Assembly (NCBI RefSeq): GCF_014596475.1
Contig: NZ_MECJ01000022.1
Location: 1 to 64,000, forward strand
Direction of reading: 5' to 3'
From: Streptomyces sp. CBMA152
Lineage (GTDB): Bacteria > Actinomycetota > Actinomycetes > Streptomycetales > Streptomycetaceae
Length of the DNA stretch: 64,000 nt
Below, one piece after another: positions 1 through 7,607 of the stretch. Each line of letters begins with the position of its first letter. The first letter of the stretch is position 1. The position numbers and the translations under genes are program-made. The notes below the pieces were generated by a model that did not search any database, had not been told where the DNA came from, and worked only from the letters and a program-made list of their open reading frames with translations.

Positions 1-1
1 A

Positions 2-66
2 CCCCCCCCCCCCTGCCCACCGCCGGCCCCGCCCCCCCCCCCCCTCCCCGCCCCCCCACCCCCCCC
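2..66. repeat. C-homopolymer low-complexity edge
   Basis: The first 66 bases are almost pure cytosine, broken by single T, G or A bases. In the frame of the downstream gene they would encode mostly proline. This is not what a helicase core looks like, so it is either an unusual Pro-rich linker or a low-quality sequence edge. Confidence 0.6.
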
Positions 67-1090
67 ACGGGCGGCCGCCGCCGCGCACGGCCGGGACGGG
101 CGGCGCAGGCTGGCCGAGGCGGTGGGGCCCGAGCGCGCGTTCACCGTGGCCGCGCTGCTCGGGGCCGAGGGCCCGGGCCGGGACGAGGACGGGGCGCTCG
201 CCCTGGACGTCCTGGTCGTGCAGGACGCCCCGCAGCTGGACGTGGAGACCGCCGCGATGCTCGTCGAGTCCCTGCCGGACGGCTGCCGTCTGGTGCTCGG
301 CGGCGACCCGCAGGTCCTTGGCTCGGCGGGCGCCGGGCAGGTGTTCGCCGATGTGCTGGCCGCGCGGGCGTTCCCGCACGTGGCGTCGCGTACGCCCGAC
401 CCCGGGCCGATCGGCGAGCTGGCCTCCGGGATCGGGGCCGGTGAGCTGGCCCAGGTGGACGCGCCGGGCAAGGAGGTCGTGATCGTCCCGGTGCGGGACG
501 CGGGCGAGGCGGTGCACCGGTGCGTGCAGCTCGTCGCGGACTCGGTGCCGCGCGCGATCGGCGTGCCGACCGAGCAGACCCAGGTGATCACCGTCGGCCA
601 CGGCGGCTCGGCGGGCACGCGCGCGCTGAACACCGCGCTCAAGCAGCGGCTCAACCCCGGCCCCGGCCGGTTCGCGGGCTTCGACGCGGGCGACCGGGTC
701 GCGTACGCGGAGGCTCCTGGTCGTACCGCTATGGGCGTCGTGGCGTCGGCGGGCCCGGACGGGCTGCATCTGGACTGCGGCGGCGAGGAGGTCGTCGTAC
801 CGAAGGAGCGGGTCGGCTCCGCGCTGCGCCACGGCTGGGCCGTGACCGCCCACCAGGCGGCCGGGACGCGCTGGCCGGCGGCCGTGGTCGTGCTGCCCGG
901 GGACGCGGCGCAGGGGCTCAGCCGGGCGTGGATCTACACGGCGTTCGGCCGGGCCGAGCGCCATCTGTCCGTGGTCCACGGGGTGGACCAGGCGCTGCCG
1001 CGCGCGGTCGCGGAGGGAGTGGCCCCGGCGCGTACGACCCGTCTGACGCCGCTCCTGAAGGGCCTGCTGCGGACGCCCGAGTCGGAGTAG
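2..1090 (+). CDS. RecD-like (SF1B) helicase family protein, 5' end outside window
   Basis: The frame is open from base 2, and the text before the GTG at 122 (HGRDGRRRLAEAVGPERAF) reads as natural protein, so the gene is truncated by the window. What remains is the C-terminal half of a RecD2-type helicase. LVLGGDPQVLGSAGAGQVFADVL matches motif III, AVTAHQAAGTRWPAAVVVL matches motif V (usually TVHKSQGSEF), and YTAFGRAERHL matches motif VI with its arginine. The Walker B region reads LVVQDAPQLD where active relatives have VVDEASMLD, so the catalytic acidic pair is altered. It may be a diverged paralogue with weak or no ATPase activity. Substrate and partners cannot be inferred. Confidence 0.7.
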   Translation, partial: PPPPCPPPAPPPPPLPAPPPPPRAAAAAHGRDGRRRLAEAVGPERAFTVAALLGAEGPGRDEDGALALDVLVVQDAPQLDVETAAMLVESLPDGCRLVLGGDPQVLGSAGAGQVFADVLAARAFPHVASRTPDPGPIGELASGIGAGELAQVDAPGKEVVIVPVRDAGEAVHRCVQLVADSVPRAIGVPTEQTQVITVGHGGSAGTRALNTALKQRLNPGPGRFAGFDAGDRVAYAEAPGRTAMGVVASAGPDGLHLDCGGEEVVVPKERVGSALRHGWAVTAHQAAGTRWPAAVVVLPGDAAQGLSRAWIYTAFGRAERHLSVVHGVDQALPRAVAEGVAPARTTRLTPLLKGLLRTPESE

Positions 1091-1147
1091 ACACGAGAAC
1101 GGCGGGCCCTCGGCCGCCAGGCCGGGGACCCGCCGCCACCGCGGGGA

Positions 1148-1822
1148 TCAGGAAGGACCGGACAGCTCGTCCTCGTCCTCCAGCTCCTCCTCGTCGAAGA
1201 CCGCGCTCACATCGAAGCGGCACACCACCCGCTGCGGGTCCGCGTGGTCGAACGGGGTGCTCAGCCACTCCCCCGGCTCCGGCAGCTCGTCGGCCGCCGA
1301 CACCCACAGCGTGGAGTCGCCCTCCTCCAGGCCGAACTCCTTGTGGCGGGAGGCGATCTCATCCGGTTCGTACTCGCCGAAGAGCACCCCGAGCGCCGCG
1401 TGCACGCTCGTGCCGACCACGGCCGCCGCGCGGTCGGCGGCGTCCGCGCCCTCGGCCTCGTCGGCCTCCGGATCGAGGTCCGCGATGCGCTGGGCCTGGG
1501 CGAGCAGGCGCTGTGGCTCCACCACGGCGTAGTCGCGGCGGATCAGCACGCTCAGCGCGTTCGGCTCCTCCGGGCCCGTGTAGGGCGGCAGGGAGTCGTC
1601 GGCGCCCGGGATCTCGAAGGGGGTGACCTCGTCGTACCGGTCGTAGAGCCGCTCGTCGTACGCCTCGGCAGCGGCGGCCAGGGCGTTGAACGCGTCGTAC
1701 ACGGCCGGATCGTCGTCCCCGGTGCGGCGTTCCACCGCCTCCAGGTGGCGGTCCAGCGCGGCTTTCACCGCGTCGGCGGCGGCACGTACCTCGGCAGCGG
1801 AGGGCTGCGCAGCATCAGACAT
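1148..1822 (-). CDS. conserved acidic protein of unknown function
   Basis: A 224-residue protein starting at the ATG at 1822 (MSDAAQPSAAEV); longer in-frame starts would run into the divergent gene at 1870. It is rich in Asp and Glu, with helical text in the first half (VRAAADAVKAALDRHLEAVE) and an acidic tail (FDEEELEDEDELSGPS). No signal peptide, membrane segment or catalytic motif is visible. It is divergent from the DUF5703 gene with a gap of 47 bases, so the two may share a promoter region. I do not recognise a function; it looks like a conserved Streptomyces cytosolic protein. Confidence 0.75.
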   Translation of the reverse strand: MSDAAQPSAAEVRAAADAVKAALDRHLEAVERRTGDDDPAVYDAFNALAAAAEAYDERLYDRYDEVTPFEIPGADDSLPPYTGPEEPNALSVLIRRDYAVVEPQRLLAQAQRIADLDPEADEAEGADAADRAAAVVGTSVHAALGVLFGEYEPDEIASRHKEFGLEEGDSTLWVSAADELPEPGEWLSTPFDHADPQRVVCRFDVSAVFDEEELEDEDELSGPS

Positions 1823-1869
1823 AGTGCAGACGCTATCCGTACCGGGCCTCTGCCCGCACAATAGATGCG

Positions 1870-2058
1870 ATGCCGGAATACGAATTTGTCGACGTGTACG
1901 TGCCGCGCGGGGTCTCCCGCAAGGACGCCACACGCCTGCTGACCGACCACGCCGAGTACGGACACTGGGAGTTGGAGCGACTGAGTCTGCTGCGTGACGG
2001 CAGCCGCAGGGTGCGGCTGCGCAGGCGGATCATCCGCCAGCTGCGCGCCACGTGGTGA
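1870..2058 (+). CDS. DUF5703 family small protein
   Basis: A 62-residue protein (MPEYEFVDVYVPRGVSRK) matching my memory of the DUF5703 family found throughout Streptomyces, which has about this length. It has an acidic N-terminal part and a strongly basic C-terminal half (RRVRLRRRIIRQLRATW) that could contact nucleic acid or membrane; that is inference. A perfect 17-bp hairpin follows 33 bases after the stop codon, marking the end of a monocistronic transcript. Function is unknown. Confidence 0.85.
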   Translation: MPEYEFVDVYVPRGVSRKDATRLLTDHAEYGHWELERLSLLRDGSRRVRLRRRIIRQLRATW

Positions 2059-2090
2059 CAGGACTCGTGTGACGAAGATCGTGTCACGGA

Positions 2091-2128
2091 AACGGATCGG
2101 GCCCCGCGAGAGCGGGGCCCGATCCGTT
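2091..2128. terminator. strong bidirectional hairpin
   Basis: Perfect 17-bp stem (2091-2107 with 2112-2128) and a 4-base GAGA loop, lying between the convergent DUF5703 gene and chpC. It has no clear U-tract, as is usual for Streptomyces terminators. Confidence 0.85.
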
Positions 2129-2218
2129 CCACGAGCTTCCTGCTGACCGGCCGATTCCGGGCGGTACGAGAACGACCGGTACCCGTACCGTCCGAGAACG
2201 TCCCCCGTACCCGTACGG

Positions 2219-3040
2219 TTACGCCCCGGCGCGGGCGCGGCGGTACAGGGCGGTTCCGGCGATCACCAGGCCGGCACCGGCCGGCAGCGCGACGCCGACC
2301 GCGTCGGACCCGGTGTGCGCGAGCGCCGCGACCGAGTCCGTGGAGGGCATCGTGGTGTGGGTGGCCGGGGCGGTCGTGCCCGGGGCGCCCGGAGTACCCG
2401 GCTTGCCGGGAGTGCCCGGCTTGCCCGGCGCGTGCGGGTGCGTGCCCGGCTTGGTGCCGTGGATCGGGCTGACGTCACCGGGCTGGTGCGGGGCGCCCGG
2501 GTGCTCCGGCCCGCACGGCTCACCGGGCTTGCCGGGGTGGCCCGGCTTTCCGGGGTGGCCGGGGTGACCGGGGTGGTGCGGGGGCTGGTGGTGGTCGGCG
2601 TCGGACACGTTGGCGCAGTCGTTGCCGAACACGGGGTTGAGGCCCCCGATGACGGTCACGTTGTTGCCGCACGCGTTGACCGGCACGTCGATCGGCGCCT
2701 GGACGCTGTTGCCGGAGCCGACGCCCGGCGAGTCGCTGGCGTGGCCGTGGGCCGTGGCACCGCCGCCGTGGCCGTGGCCTTGGCCGTGGTGCGAATCACC
2801 GCTGTTCACACACTTGTTGCCGACCGCCGGGTTGAGCACCCCGACGACGTTGACGGTGTTGCCGCACGCGTTGACCGGCACGTGCACCGGCGCCTGGATC
2901 GCGTTCCCCGACAGCACGCCCGGGGAGTCGGACGCCGAGCCGTTGGCCGCCGAGTCGGCGTGCGCGGAGCCGCCGGCCATGGCGATGACGCCGGTGGCGG
3001 CCGCGAGGGTGATCAGGCCTTTTCTGGTGACCTGTCGCAT
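2219..3040 (-). CDS. chpC: long chaplin with LAxTG sorting signal
   Basis: A 273-residue secreted wall-anchored chaplin. A signal peptide (about 1-28, ending GSAHA) is followed by two chaplin domains, at about 37-79 and 101-143. Each has the SPG..SGN..QAP and NACGN..GLNP..GN patterns and a Cys pair (59/77 and 124/142). A His/Gly/Pro-rich linker (about 149-230) carries GKPGTPG-type repeats and one extra Cys at 176. The LAHTG sorting motif at 240-244, a hydrophobic stretch and the tail RRARAGA complete a class E sortase substrate. Chaplins assemble into amyloid-like fibrils that make aerial hyphae hydrophobic. The start at 3040 fits the signal peptide. chpH lies upstream on the same strand but a hairpin separates the two. 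Confidence 0.95.
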   Translation of the reverse strand: MRQVTRKGLITLAAATGVIAMAGGSAHADSAANGSASDSPGVLSGNAIQAPVHVPVNACGNTVNVVGVLNPAVGNKCVNSGDSHHGQGHGHGGGATAHGHASDSPGVGSGNSVQAPIDVPVNACGNNVTVIGGLNPVFGNDCANVSDADHHQPPHHPGHPGHPGKPGHPGKPGEPCGPEHPGAPHQPGDVSPIHGTKPGTHPHAPGKPGTPGKPGTPGAPGTTAPATHTTMPSTDSVAALAHTGSDAVGVALPAGAGLVIAGTALYRRARAGA

Positions 3041-3102
3041 AGGTTGAATCCCTGCCTTCTGCCTTACGGATGCTCCCGGGCACCGTTGCACCCGGGATGA
3101 AT

Positions 3103-3149
3103 GCCGGGCGGCCCCGGAGCGCATGGCGCGCGCTCCGGGGCCGCCCGGC
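3103..3149 (-). terminator. hairpin ending chpH
   Basis: Perfect 20-bp stem (3103-3122 with 3130-3149) and a 7-base loop, placed 29 bases past the chpH stop codon and ahead of chpC. It implies that the two chaplins are transcribed separately. Confidence 0.85.
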
Positions 3150-3177
3150 TCAGACCCTCACGGGTTCGGGCACAACG

Positions 3178-3411
3178 TCAGTCGTTGACGCAGGTGTTGC
3201 CGAAGGCGGGGTTCAGCAGCCCGACCACGGAGATCGTGTTGCCGCAGACGTTCACCGGCACGTGGACCGGAACCTGGATGACGTTGCCCGACACCACACC
3301 CGGGGAGTGCACCGCGGCACCCTGGGCACCGGCGTCGGCGACGGCCAGTCCCGCACCCGCGAGAACCAGACCACCAGTGGCAGCCGCAGCAGCGACGACC
3401 TTCTTGATCAT
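3178..3411 (-). CDS. chpH: short chaplin ChpH
   Basis: A 77-residue short chaplin: a signal peptide (about 1-26, MIKKVVAAAAATGG with a hydrophobic core ending AVADA), then one chaplin domain with the Cys pair at 56 and 74 (VNVCGN and GNTCVND). The start is the ATG at 3411, preceded by an ideal AGGAGGA site; an earlier in-frame start would spoil the signal peptide. Short chaplins are secreted and polymerise on the hyphal surface, and in S. coelicolor ChpE and ChpH are the most widely conserved ones. The gene probably uses its own developmental promoter in the roughly 200 bases upstream, where I could not identify the sigma factor site. Confidence 0.95.
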   Translation of the reverse strand: MIKKVVAAAAATGGLVLAGAGLAVADAGAQGAAVHSPGVVSGNVIQVPVHVPVNVCGNTISVVGLLNPAFGNTCVND

Positions 3412-3582
3412 TACTTCCTCCTTGTTGGCAATGTGCGATCCCAGCCGCGGACCGCACACCCTGTAACGAGGCGAAAGTTATGGGGCTACGAGCTTATGAA
3501 CGCATTCACTCTTTTCAGTCAAGTGCGCACGGATGGCCGATTGTTGGCGTGTCGTTTCGCCACAACCGCGTAGACAGCGGTA

Positions 3583-3608
3583 CGGGTGCCGTGCGGACAC
3601 GGCACCCG
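3583..3608 (-). terminator. hairpin after the peptidase gene
   Basis: Perfect 11-bp stem (3583-3593 with 3598-3608) and a CGGA loop, five bases beyond the stop codon of the M20 gene. Confidence 0.8.
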
Positions 3609-3612
3609 CTGG

Positions 3613-4938
3613 TCAGGACGCGTCGATGAACCGGTCGAGGACGCGCACGCCGAACTTCAGACCGTCCAGCGGCACCCGCTCGTCGACCCCGTGGAACATC
3701 CCGGCGAAGTCCAGCTCCGGCGGCAGCTTCAGCGGTGCGAAGCCGAAGCAGCGGATGCCGAGGTCGGCGAAGGACTTGGCGTCGGTGCCCGCCGAGAGCA
3801 TGTACGGCACGGCGCGCGCGATCGGGTCCTCGGCGACCAGGGCGGTCTGCATGGCGTCGACGAGCGCCCCGTCGAAGGTGGTCTCCAGCGCCTTGTCGGC
3901 GTGCACGTCCTCGCGCTTGACCCGGGGCCCGAGGATGCGGTCCAGATCGGCGAGGAACTCCTCCTCGTACCCCGGCAGGAAGCGCCCGTCGACGTGCGCG
4001 GTCGCCTGCCCCGGAATCACGTTGACCTTGTAGCCGGCGCCGAGCTGGGTCGGGTTGGCGGTGTTCTGCAGCGAGGCGCCGATGAGCTTGGCGATACCGC
4101 CGAGCTTGGCCAGCGTCTCGTCCATGTTCTCGGGGTCGAGCTCGGTGCCGAGCGCGTCGCCGAGCTCGTCCAGGAAGTGCCGCAGGGTCTTGGTGACCCG
4201 CACCGGGAACTTGTGCCGCCCGAGCCGCCCCACGGCCTCGGAGAGCTCGGTGATGGCGTTGTCCTTGTGGATCATCGAACCGTGCCCGGCGCTGCCGTCC
4301 ACGGTCAGCTTCATCCAGTGCATGCCCTTCTGGGCCGTCTCGACGAGGTAGAGCCGCAGCTGCTCGTTGACGGTGAAGGAGAACCCACCGACCTCGCTGA
4401 TCGCTTCACTCACACCCTCGAACAGCTCAGGATGCTTGTCGACGAGGAAGCGGGCCCCGTACGTACCACCGGCCTCCTCGTCCGCGAGGAAGGCGAGCAC
4501 GATGTCGCGAGGAGGCTTGCGCCCGGTGCGCAGCCGGTCCCGTACGACCGCGAGGGTCATCGCGTCCATGTCCTTCATGTCGACCGCGCCGCGCCCCCAG
4601 ACGCAGTCGTCCGCGATCTCGCCCGAGAAGGGGTGGTGCGTCCAGTCGTCCGCGTTGGCCGGGACGACGTCGGTGTGGCCGTGGATGAGGAGCGCGGGCC
4701 GCGACGGGTCCTCGCCCTGGATCCGGGCCACGGTCGAGGCCCGCCCGGTGTGCGACTCGAAGATCTTCGGTTCCAGGCCCACCTCGGCCAGCTTCTCGGC
4801 CACGTACTCGGCCGCCTTGCGCTCGCCCGGCCCGGAGTGGTCCCCGTAATTGCTGGTGTCGATCCGGATCAGCTCGCGACAGAGGTCGACGACCTCGTCC
4901 TCGCCGCTCGGACCCCGCGTCGCCGTCGACTCGCTCAC
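3613..4938 (-). CDS. M20 family metallopeptidase
   Basis: A 441-residue di-zinc amidohydrolase/peptidase of the M20/M25/M40 group, acting on short peptides or acylated amino acids. Visible motifs are HGHTDVVPAN (first zinc His and nearby Asp), WGRGAVDMKDM (bridging Asp) and LADEEAGG (general base and metal Glu). The dimerisation domain lies in the middle (KLTVDGSAGHGSMI). I chose the GTG at 4938 because GGAGGAAG lies just upstream and the family starts near this point; a longer in-frame form would add an unlikely Arg-rich N-terminus. There is no signal peptide, so it is cytoplasmic. It is monocistronic with its own terminator. Exact substrate unknown. Confidence 0.9.
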   Translation of the reverse strand: MSESTATRGPSGEDEVVDLCRELIRIDTSNYGDHSGPGERKAAEYVAEKLAEVGLEPKIFESHTGRASTVARIQGEDPSRPALLIHGHTDVVPANADDWTHHPFSGEIADDCVWGRGAVDMKDMDAMTLAVVRDRLRTGRKPPRDIVLAFLADEEAGGTYGARFLVDKHPELFEGVSEAISEVGGFSFTVNEQLRLYLVETAQKGMHWMKLTVDGSAGHGSMIHKDNAITELSEAVGRLGRHKFPVRVTKTLRHFLDELGDALGTELDPENMDETLAKLGGIAKLIGASLQNTANPTQLGAGYKVNVIPGQATAHVDGRFLPGYEEEFLADLDRILGPRVKREDVHADKALETTFDGALVDAMQTALVAEDPIARAVPYMLSAGTDAKSFADLGIRCFGFAPLKLPPELDFAGMFHGVDERVPLDGLKFGVRVLDRFIDAS

Positions 4939-5122
4939 GCTGCTTCCTCCCGCTGCCGCTTGTGCTGTCCCCCTCATCCTCCCTCGCGCCCCCGCCCGAC
5001 CCAAGGGCGGCTCCCGGTCGACATACGACGTTCACGCAGGCCAGGGGGGTGATCGAGCACCCCCAGATGTTTGCTATTGTTTTCCACGTCGGAACGGGCA
5101 CGGCCCGCGAGACAGACACCTT

Positions 5123-5210
5123 GTCCGGGTGGCGGAATGGCAGACGCGCTAGCTTGAGGTGCTAGTGCCCTTTATCGGGCGTGGGGGTTCAAGTCCCCCC
5201 TCGGACACCA
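5123..5210 (+). tRNA. tRNA-Leu (anticodon GAG)
   Basis: Acceptor stem GTCCGGG pairs with CTCGGAC and is followed by A and an encoded CCA. The anticodon arm 5149-5165 has loop TTGAGGT with GAG at 5156-5158, which reads CUC and CUU. The long variable arm (class II) and the T-arm GGGGGTTCAAGTCCCCC are clear. Length 88 nt including CCA. No integrated element follows it. Confidence 0.97.
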
Positions 5211-5212
5211 GC

Positions 5213-5239
5213 GAGAACCCCACTTCACGTGGGGTTCTC
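5213..5239 (+). terminator. tRNA terminator hairpin
   Basis: Perfect 11-bp stem (5213-5223 with 5229-5239) and a TTCAC loop, three bases after the tRNA CCA end. Confidence 0.8.
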
Positions 5240-5298
5240 TGCGTTTGCGGAGCACGCGGCGGTCCACCGCGGCCGGTCCTCGCGGCTACCGTTGCCCA

Positions 5299-6261
5299 GT
5301 GACACGAAGATCCAGGACGCCCGGCTCCCCCCTCCCCCAGCGCGACGGCATCGACCCCGTGCGGGTGCGGTTGCCGGCTGATCCCGAGGGGGTGTGGGGC
5401 ACGGTCGGGGAGCATCTGGTCGCGCGGTTCCAGGGGGCGATCGGGGCCGAGCGGGTGGGGCGGATGCTGCGCGAGGGGCGGTTTGTGGGCGCCGAGGGGC
5501 CGGTGGACGCCGAGTTGCCGTACCGGCCGGGGATCTACATCTGGTTCCATCGCGACTTCGCCGCCGAGGTGCCCGTGCCGTTCGGCATCGGCATCGTCCA
5601 TCGCGACGAGCGGATCGTGATCGCCGACAAGCCGCACTTCCTGGCCACCACGCCCCGGGGGCGGCACATCACCGAGACCGCCCTCGCCCGGCTGCGGCGC
5701 GATCTGGAGCTGCCCGCGCTCCAGCCCGCGCATCGCCTCGACCGGCTGACCGCCGGGCTCGCGCTGTTCGTCGTACGGCCCGAGGACCGGGGCGCGTACC
5801 AGAACCTGTTCGGGTCGCGCCTGGTGCGCAAGGAGTACGAAGCCGTGGCCGCGTACGACGAGAAGGTGGCGCTGCCGGTGACCGTGCGCAGCCGGATCGT
5901 CAAGGAGCGCGGGGTGATCGCCGCGCACGAGGAGCCCGGTGAGCCGAACGCCGAGAGCCGGATCGAGCTGGTCGAGCACCGGGACGCCCTCGGCCGGTAC
6001 CGGCTCCTGCCCGCCACCGGGCGCACCCATCAGCTGCGGGTGCACATGAACGGGCTCGGGCTGCCCATCCTCAACGACCCGGTGTACCCGGTGGTGGCCG
6101 AGGAACCGTCCCCGGACGACTTCACCCAACCGCTCCAACTGCTCGCCAAGGTCCTTGAGTTCACCGATCCGGTGGACGGGCGGACGCGGAGGTTCGAGAG
6201 CGGGCTACGTCTGGAGAGTTGGCCTGTCCCTGTCGACGATCCGGATACATCGGATCAATAG
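5299..6261 (+). CDS. RluA-family pseudouridine synthase
   Basis: A 320-residue protein of the RluA family, which isomerises uridine in rRNA or tRNA. The diagnostic catalytic motif HRLDRLTAGLALF is present with its nucleophilic Asp, along with the family texts IVIADKP (near residue 100), ATGRTHQLRVHM and GLPILNDPVY. The N-terminal part (about 1-85) lacks an S4 domain and ends in a PYRPGIYIWFHR element seen in actinobacterial members. The GTG at 5299 is chosen because a more upstream start would overlap the tRNA leader region. Target nucleotide unknown. Confidence 0.88.
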   Translation: MTRRSRTPGSPLPQRDGIDPVRVRLPADPEGVWGTVGEHLVARFQGAIGAERVGRMLREGRFVGAEGPVDAELPYRPGIYIWFHRDFAAEVPVPFGIGIVHRDERIVIADKPHFLATTPRGRHITETALARLRRDLELPALQPAHRLDRLTAGLALFVVRPEDRGAYQNLFGSRLVRKEYEAVAAYDEKVALPVTVRSRIVKERGVIAAHEEPGEPNAESRIELVEHRDALGRYRLLPATGRTHQLRVHMNGLGLPILNDPVYPVVAEEPSPDDFTQPLQLLAKVLEFTDPVDGRTRRFESGLRLESWPVPVDDPDTSDQ

Positions 6262-6331
6262 CCGCCCCGCACCCCGAAATCCCGCTCCCAGGGGTCCCTC
6301 AACCCCGCAAAGGTCTGATAAATATGCGGGC

Positions 6332-7279
6332 ATGCGGGTCACGAAGCTCGGTGGCAGTGGCTGTCCCGTCAGCATGCTGTCCCTCGGCACGGCCGGGTTG
6401 GGGAACCTCCTCGGCGAGGTGTCCGACGCCGACGCCCTGGGCGCGGTCGACGCCGCCTGGGACGTGGGCGTCCGCTACTTCGACACCGCCCCGCACTACG
6501 GCCTCGGCCTCTCCGAACGCCGGCTCGGCGAGGCGCTGCGCGGGCGCCCCCGGGACGCGTACACCGTGTCCACCAAGGTCGGCCGCGTCCTGGAACCGGT
6601 CCGGCGGCCGCGCGGCGACGACCGGGCGGAGGGGTTCTCGGTCCCCGCGACCCACCGCCGCCGCTGGGACTTCAGCGCGGACGGGATCGTACGGAGCATC
6701 GAGGACAGCCTCGGGCGGCTCGGGCTCGACCGGATCGACGTCGTCTATCTGCACGACCCCGACGACCACGGCGAACAGGCCCTGCGCGAGGGCTATCCGG
6801 CGCTGGAACGGCTGCGCGCGCAGGGCGTCGTACGGGCCATAGGCGCCGGAATGAACCAGGCCGACATGCTCGCGCGGTTCGTCCGGGACACGGATGTGGA
6901 CGCGGTGCTGTGCGCCGGGCGGTACTCGCTCCTCGACCGGCGGGCGGCGAAGGAACTGCTGCCCGAGGCTGCCGCGCGCGGCAAGAGCGTGGTGGTCGGC
7001 GGGGTCTTCAACTCGGGGCTGCTCGCCGACCCCCGGCCCGGCGCCACCTTCGACTACGCGGCCGCGCCGCCCGACCTGCTCGACCGGGCGCTGTGGCTCA
7101 AGGCGGTGTGCGAGCGGCACGGCGTACCGCTGCGGGCCGCCGCCCTCGCCTTCCCGCTGCGCCACCCGGCGGTGGCGAGCGTGCTGGTGGGGGCCCGTTC
7201 GGCGGCCGAAGTGCGGGACGCCGCCGCACTGTTCGCGCGCCCGGTCCCGGACGCGCTCTGGGAGGAGCTGGGCGTATGA
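6332..7279 (+). CDS. aldo/keto reductase, likely L-fucose dehydrogenase
   Basis: A 315-residue NAD(P)-dependent aldo/keto reductase of the L-fucose / D-threo-aldose 1-dehydrogenase type. FDTAPHYG supplies the catalytic Asp and Tyr, YTVSTKVG the Lys and VYLHDPD the His; TIM-barrel text continues to the end. It would oxidise L-fucose (or a related 6-deoxy sugar) at C1 to the lactone. It starts a tight three-gene operon with a mutarotase and a lactonase, which is the basis for assigning the substrate. The start is the ATG at 6332. L-fuconate dehydratase and later steps are not in the window. Confidence 0.85.
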   Translation: MRVTKLGGSGCPVSMLSLGTAGLGNLLGEVSDADALGAVDAAWDVGVRYFDTAPHYGLGLSERRLGEALRGRPRDAYTVSTKVGRVLEPVRRPRGDDRAEGFSVPATHRRRWDFSADGIVRSIEDSLGRLGLDRIDVVYLHDPDDHGEQALREGYPALERLRAQGVVRAIGAGMNQADMLARFVRDTDVDAVLCAGRYSLLDRRAAKELLPEAAARGKSVVVGGVFNSGLLADPRPGATFDYAAAPPDLLDRALWLKAVCERHGVPLRAAALAFPLRHPAVASVLVGARSAAEVRDAAALFARPVPDALWEELGV

Positions 7280-7295
7280 ACGAGGAGTCGGGCCG

Positions 7296-7607
7296 GTGAG
7301 AGTCGCGCTGCACACCCGCGTACGGGCGGACCGGATCGAGGCGTACGAGTCCGCGCACCGCGAGGTCCCGGCCGAGCTCACGGCCGCGATCCGGGCGGCC
7401 GGGGTCACCGCGTGGACGATCTGGCGCAGCGGCACCGAGCTGTTCCACGTGATCGACTGCGCGGATTACGCCCGGCTCCTCGCCGAGCTGGAACGGCTGC
7501 CGGTCAACATCGCCTGGCAGGCCCGGATGGCCGAACTCCTCGATGTCGCGCACGACTACTCCGACGCGGGCGCGGACGCCGGGCTGCCGGTCGTGTGGCA
7601 GCTGTGA
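7296..7607 (+). CDS. L-rhamnose/L-fucose mutarotase family protein
   Basis: A 103-residue protein, the usual length for the RhaM/FucU-like L-rhamnose mutarotase family. It starts at the GTG at 7296 and reads VRVALHTRVRADRIEAYESAH, then WTIWRSGTELFHVIDC and PVNIAWQARMAELLD, the core of the dimeric ferredoxin-like fold. These enzymes interconvert alpha and beta anomers and so supply the anomer used by the dehydrogenase. It lies 16 bases after the aldo/keto reductase, and its TGA overlaps the GTG of the next gene. A short chance ATG frame at 7276 ends after seven codons and is not the start. Confidence 0.85.
   Translation: MRVALHTRVRADRIEAYESAHREVPAELTAAIRAAGVTAWTIWRSGTELFHVIDCADYARLLAELERLPVNIAWQARMAELLDVAHDYSDAGADAGLPVVWQL

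Noticed and set aside
1..66. Telomere-like or terminal repeat
   Set aside because: Streptomyces telomeres are palindromic hairpins, not C-homopolymers, and the gene content indicates the chromosome interior.
2313..2567. Plus-strand frame with collagen-like GxP repeats
   Set aside because: It is the antisense reading of the His/Gly/Pro linker of ChpC.
2500..2600. Short repeated units that resemble a CRISPR-like array
   Set aside because: The repeats are the in-frame GHPGKPG codons of ChpC, with no spacers.
5123..5240. tRNA-Leu as an attachment site for an integrated element
   Set aside because: The downstream gene is a core pseudouridine synthase. No integrase and no repeated tRNA 3' end was seen.
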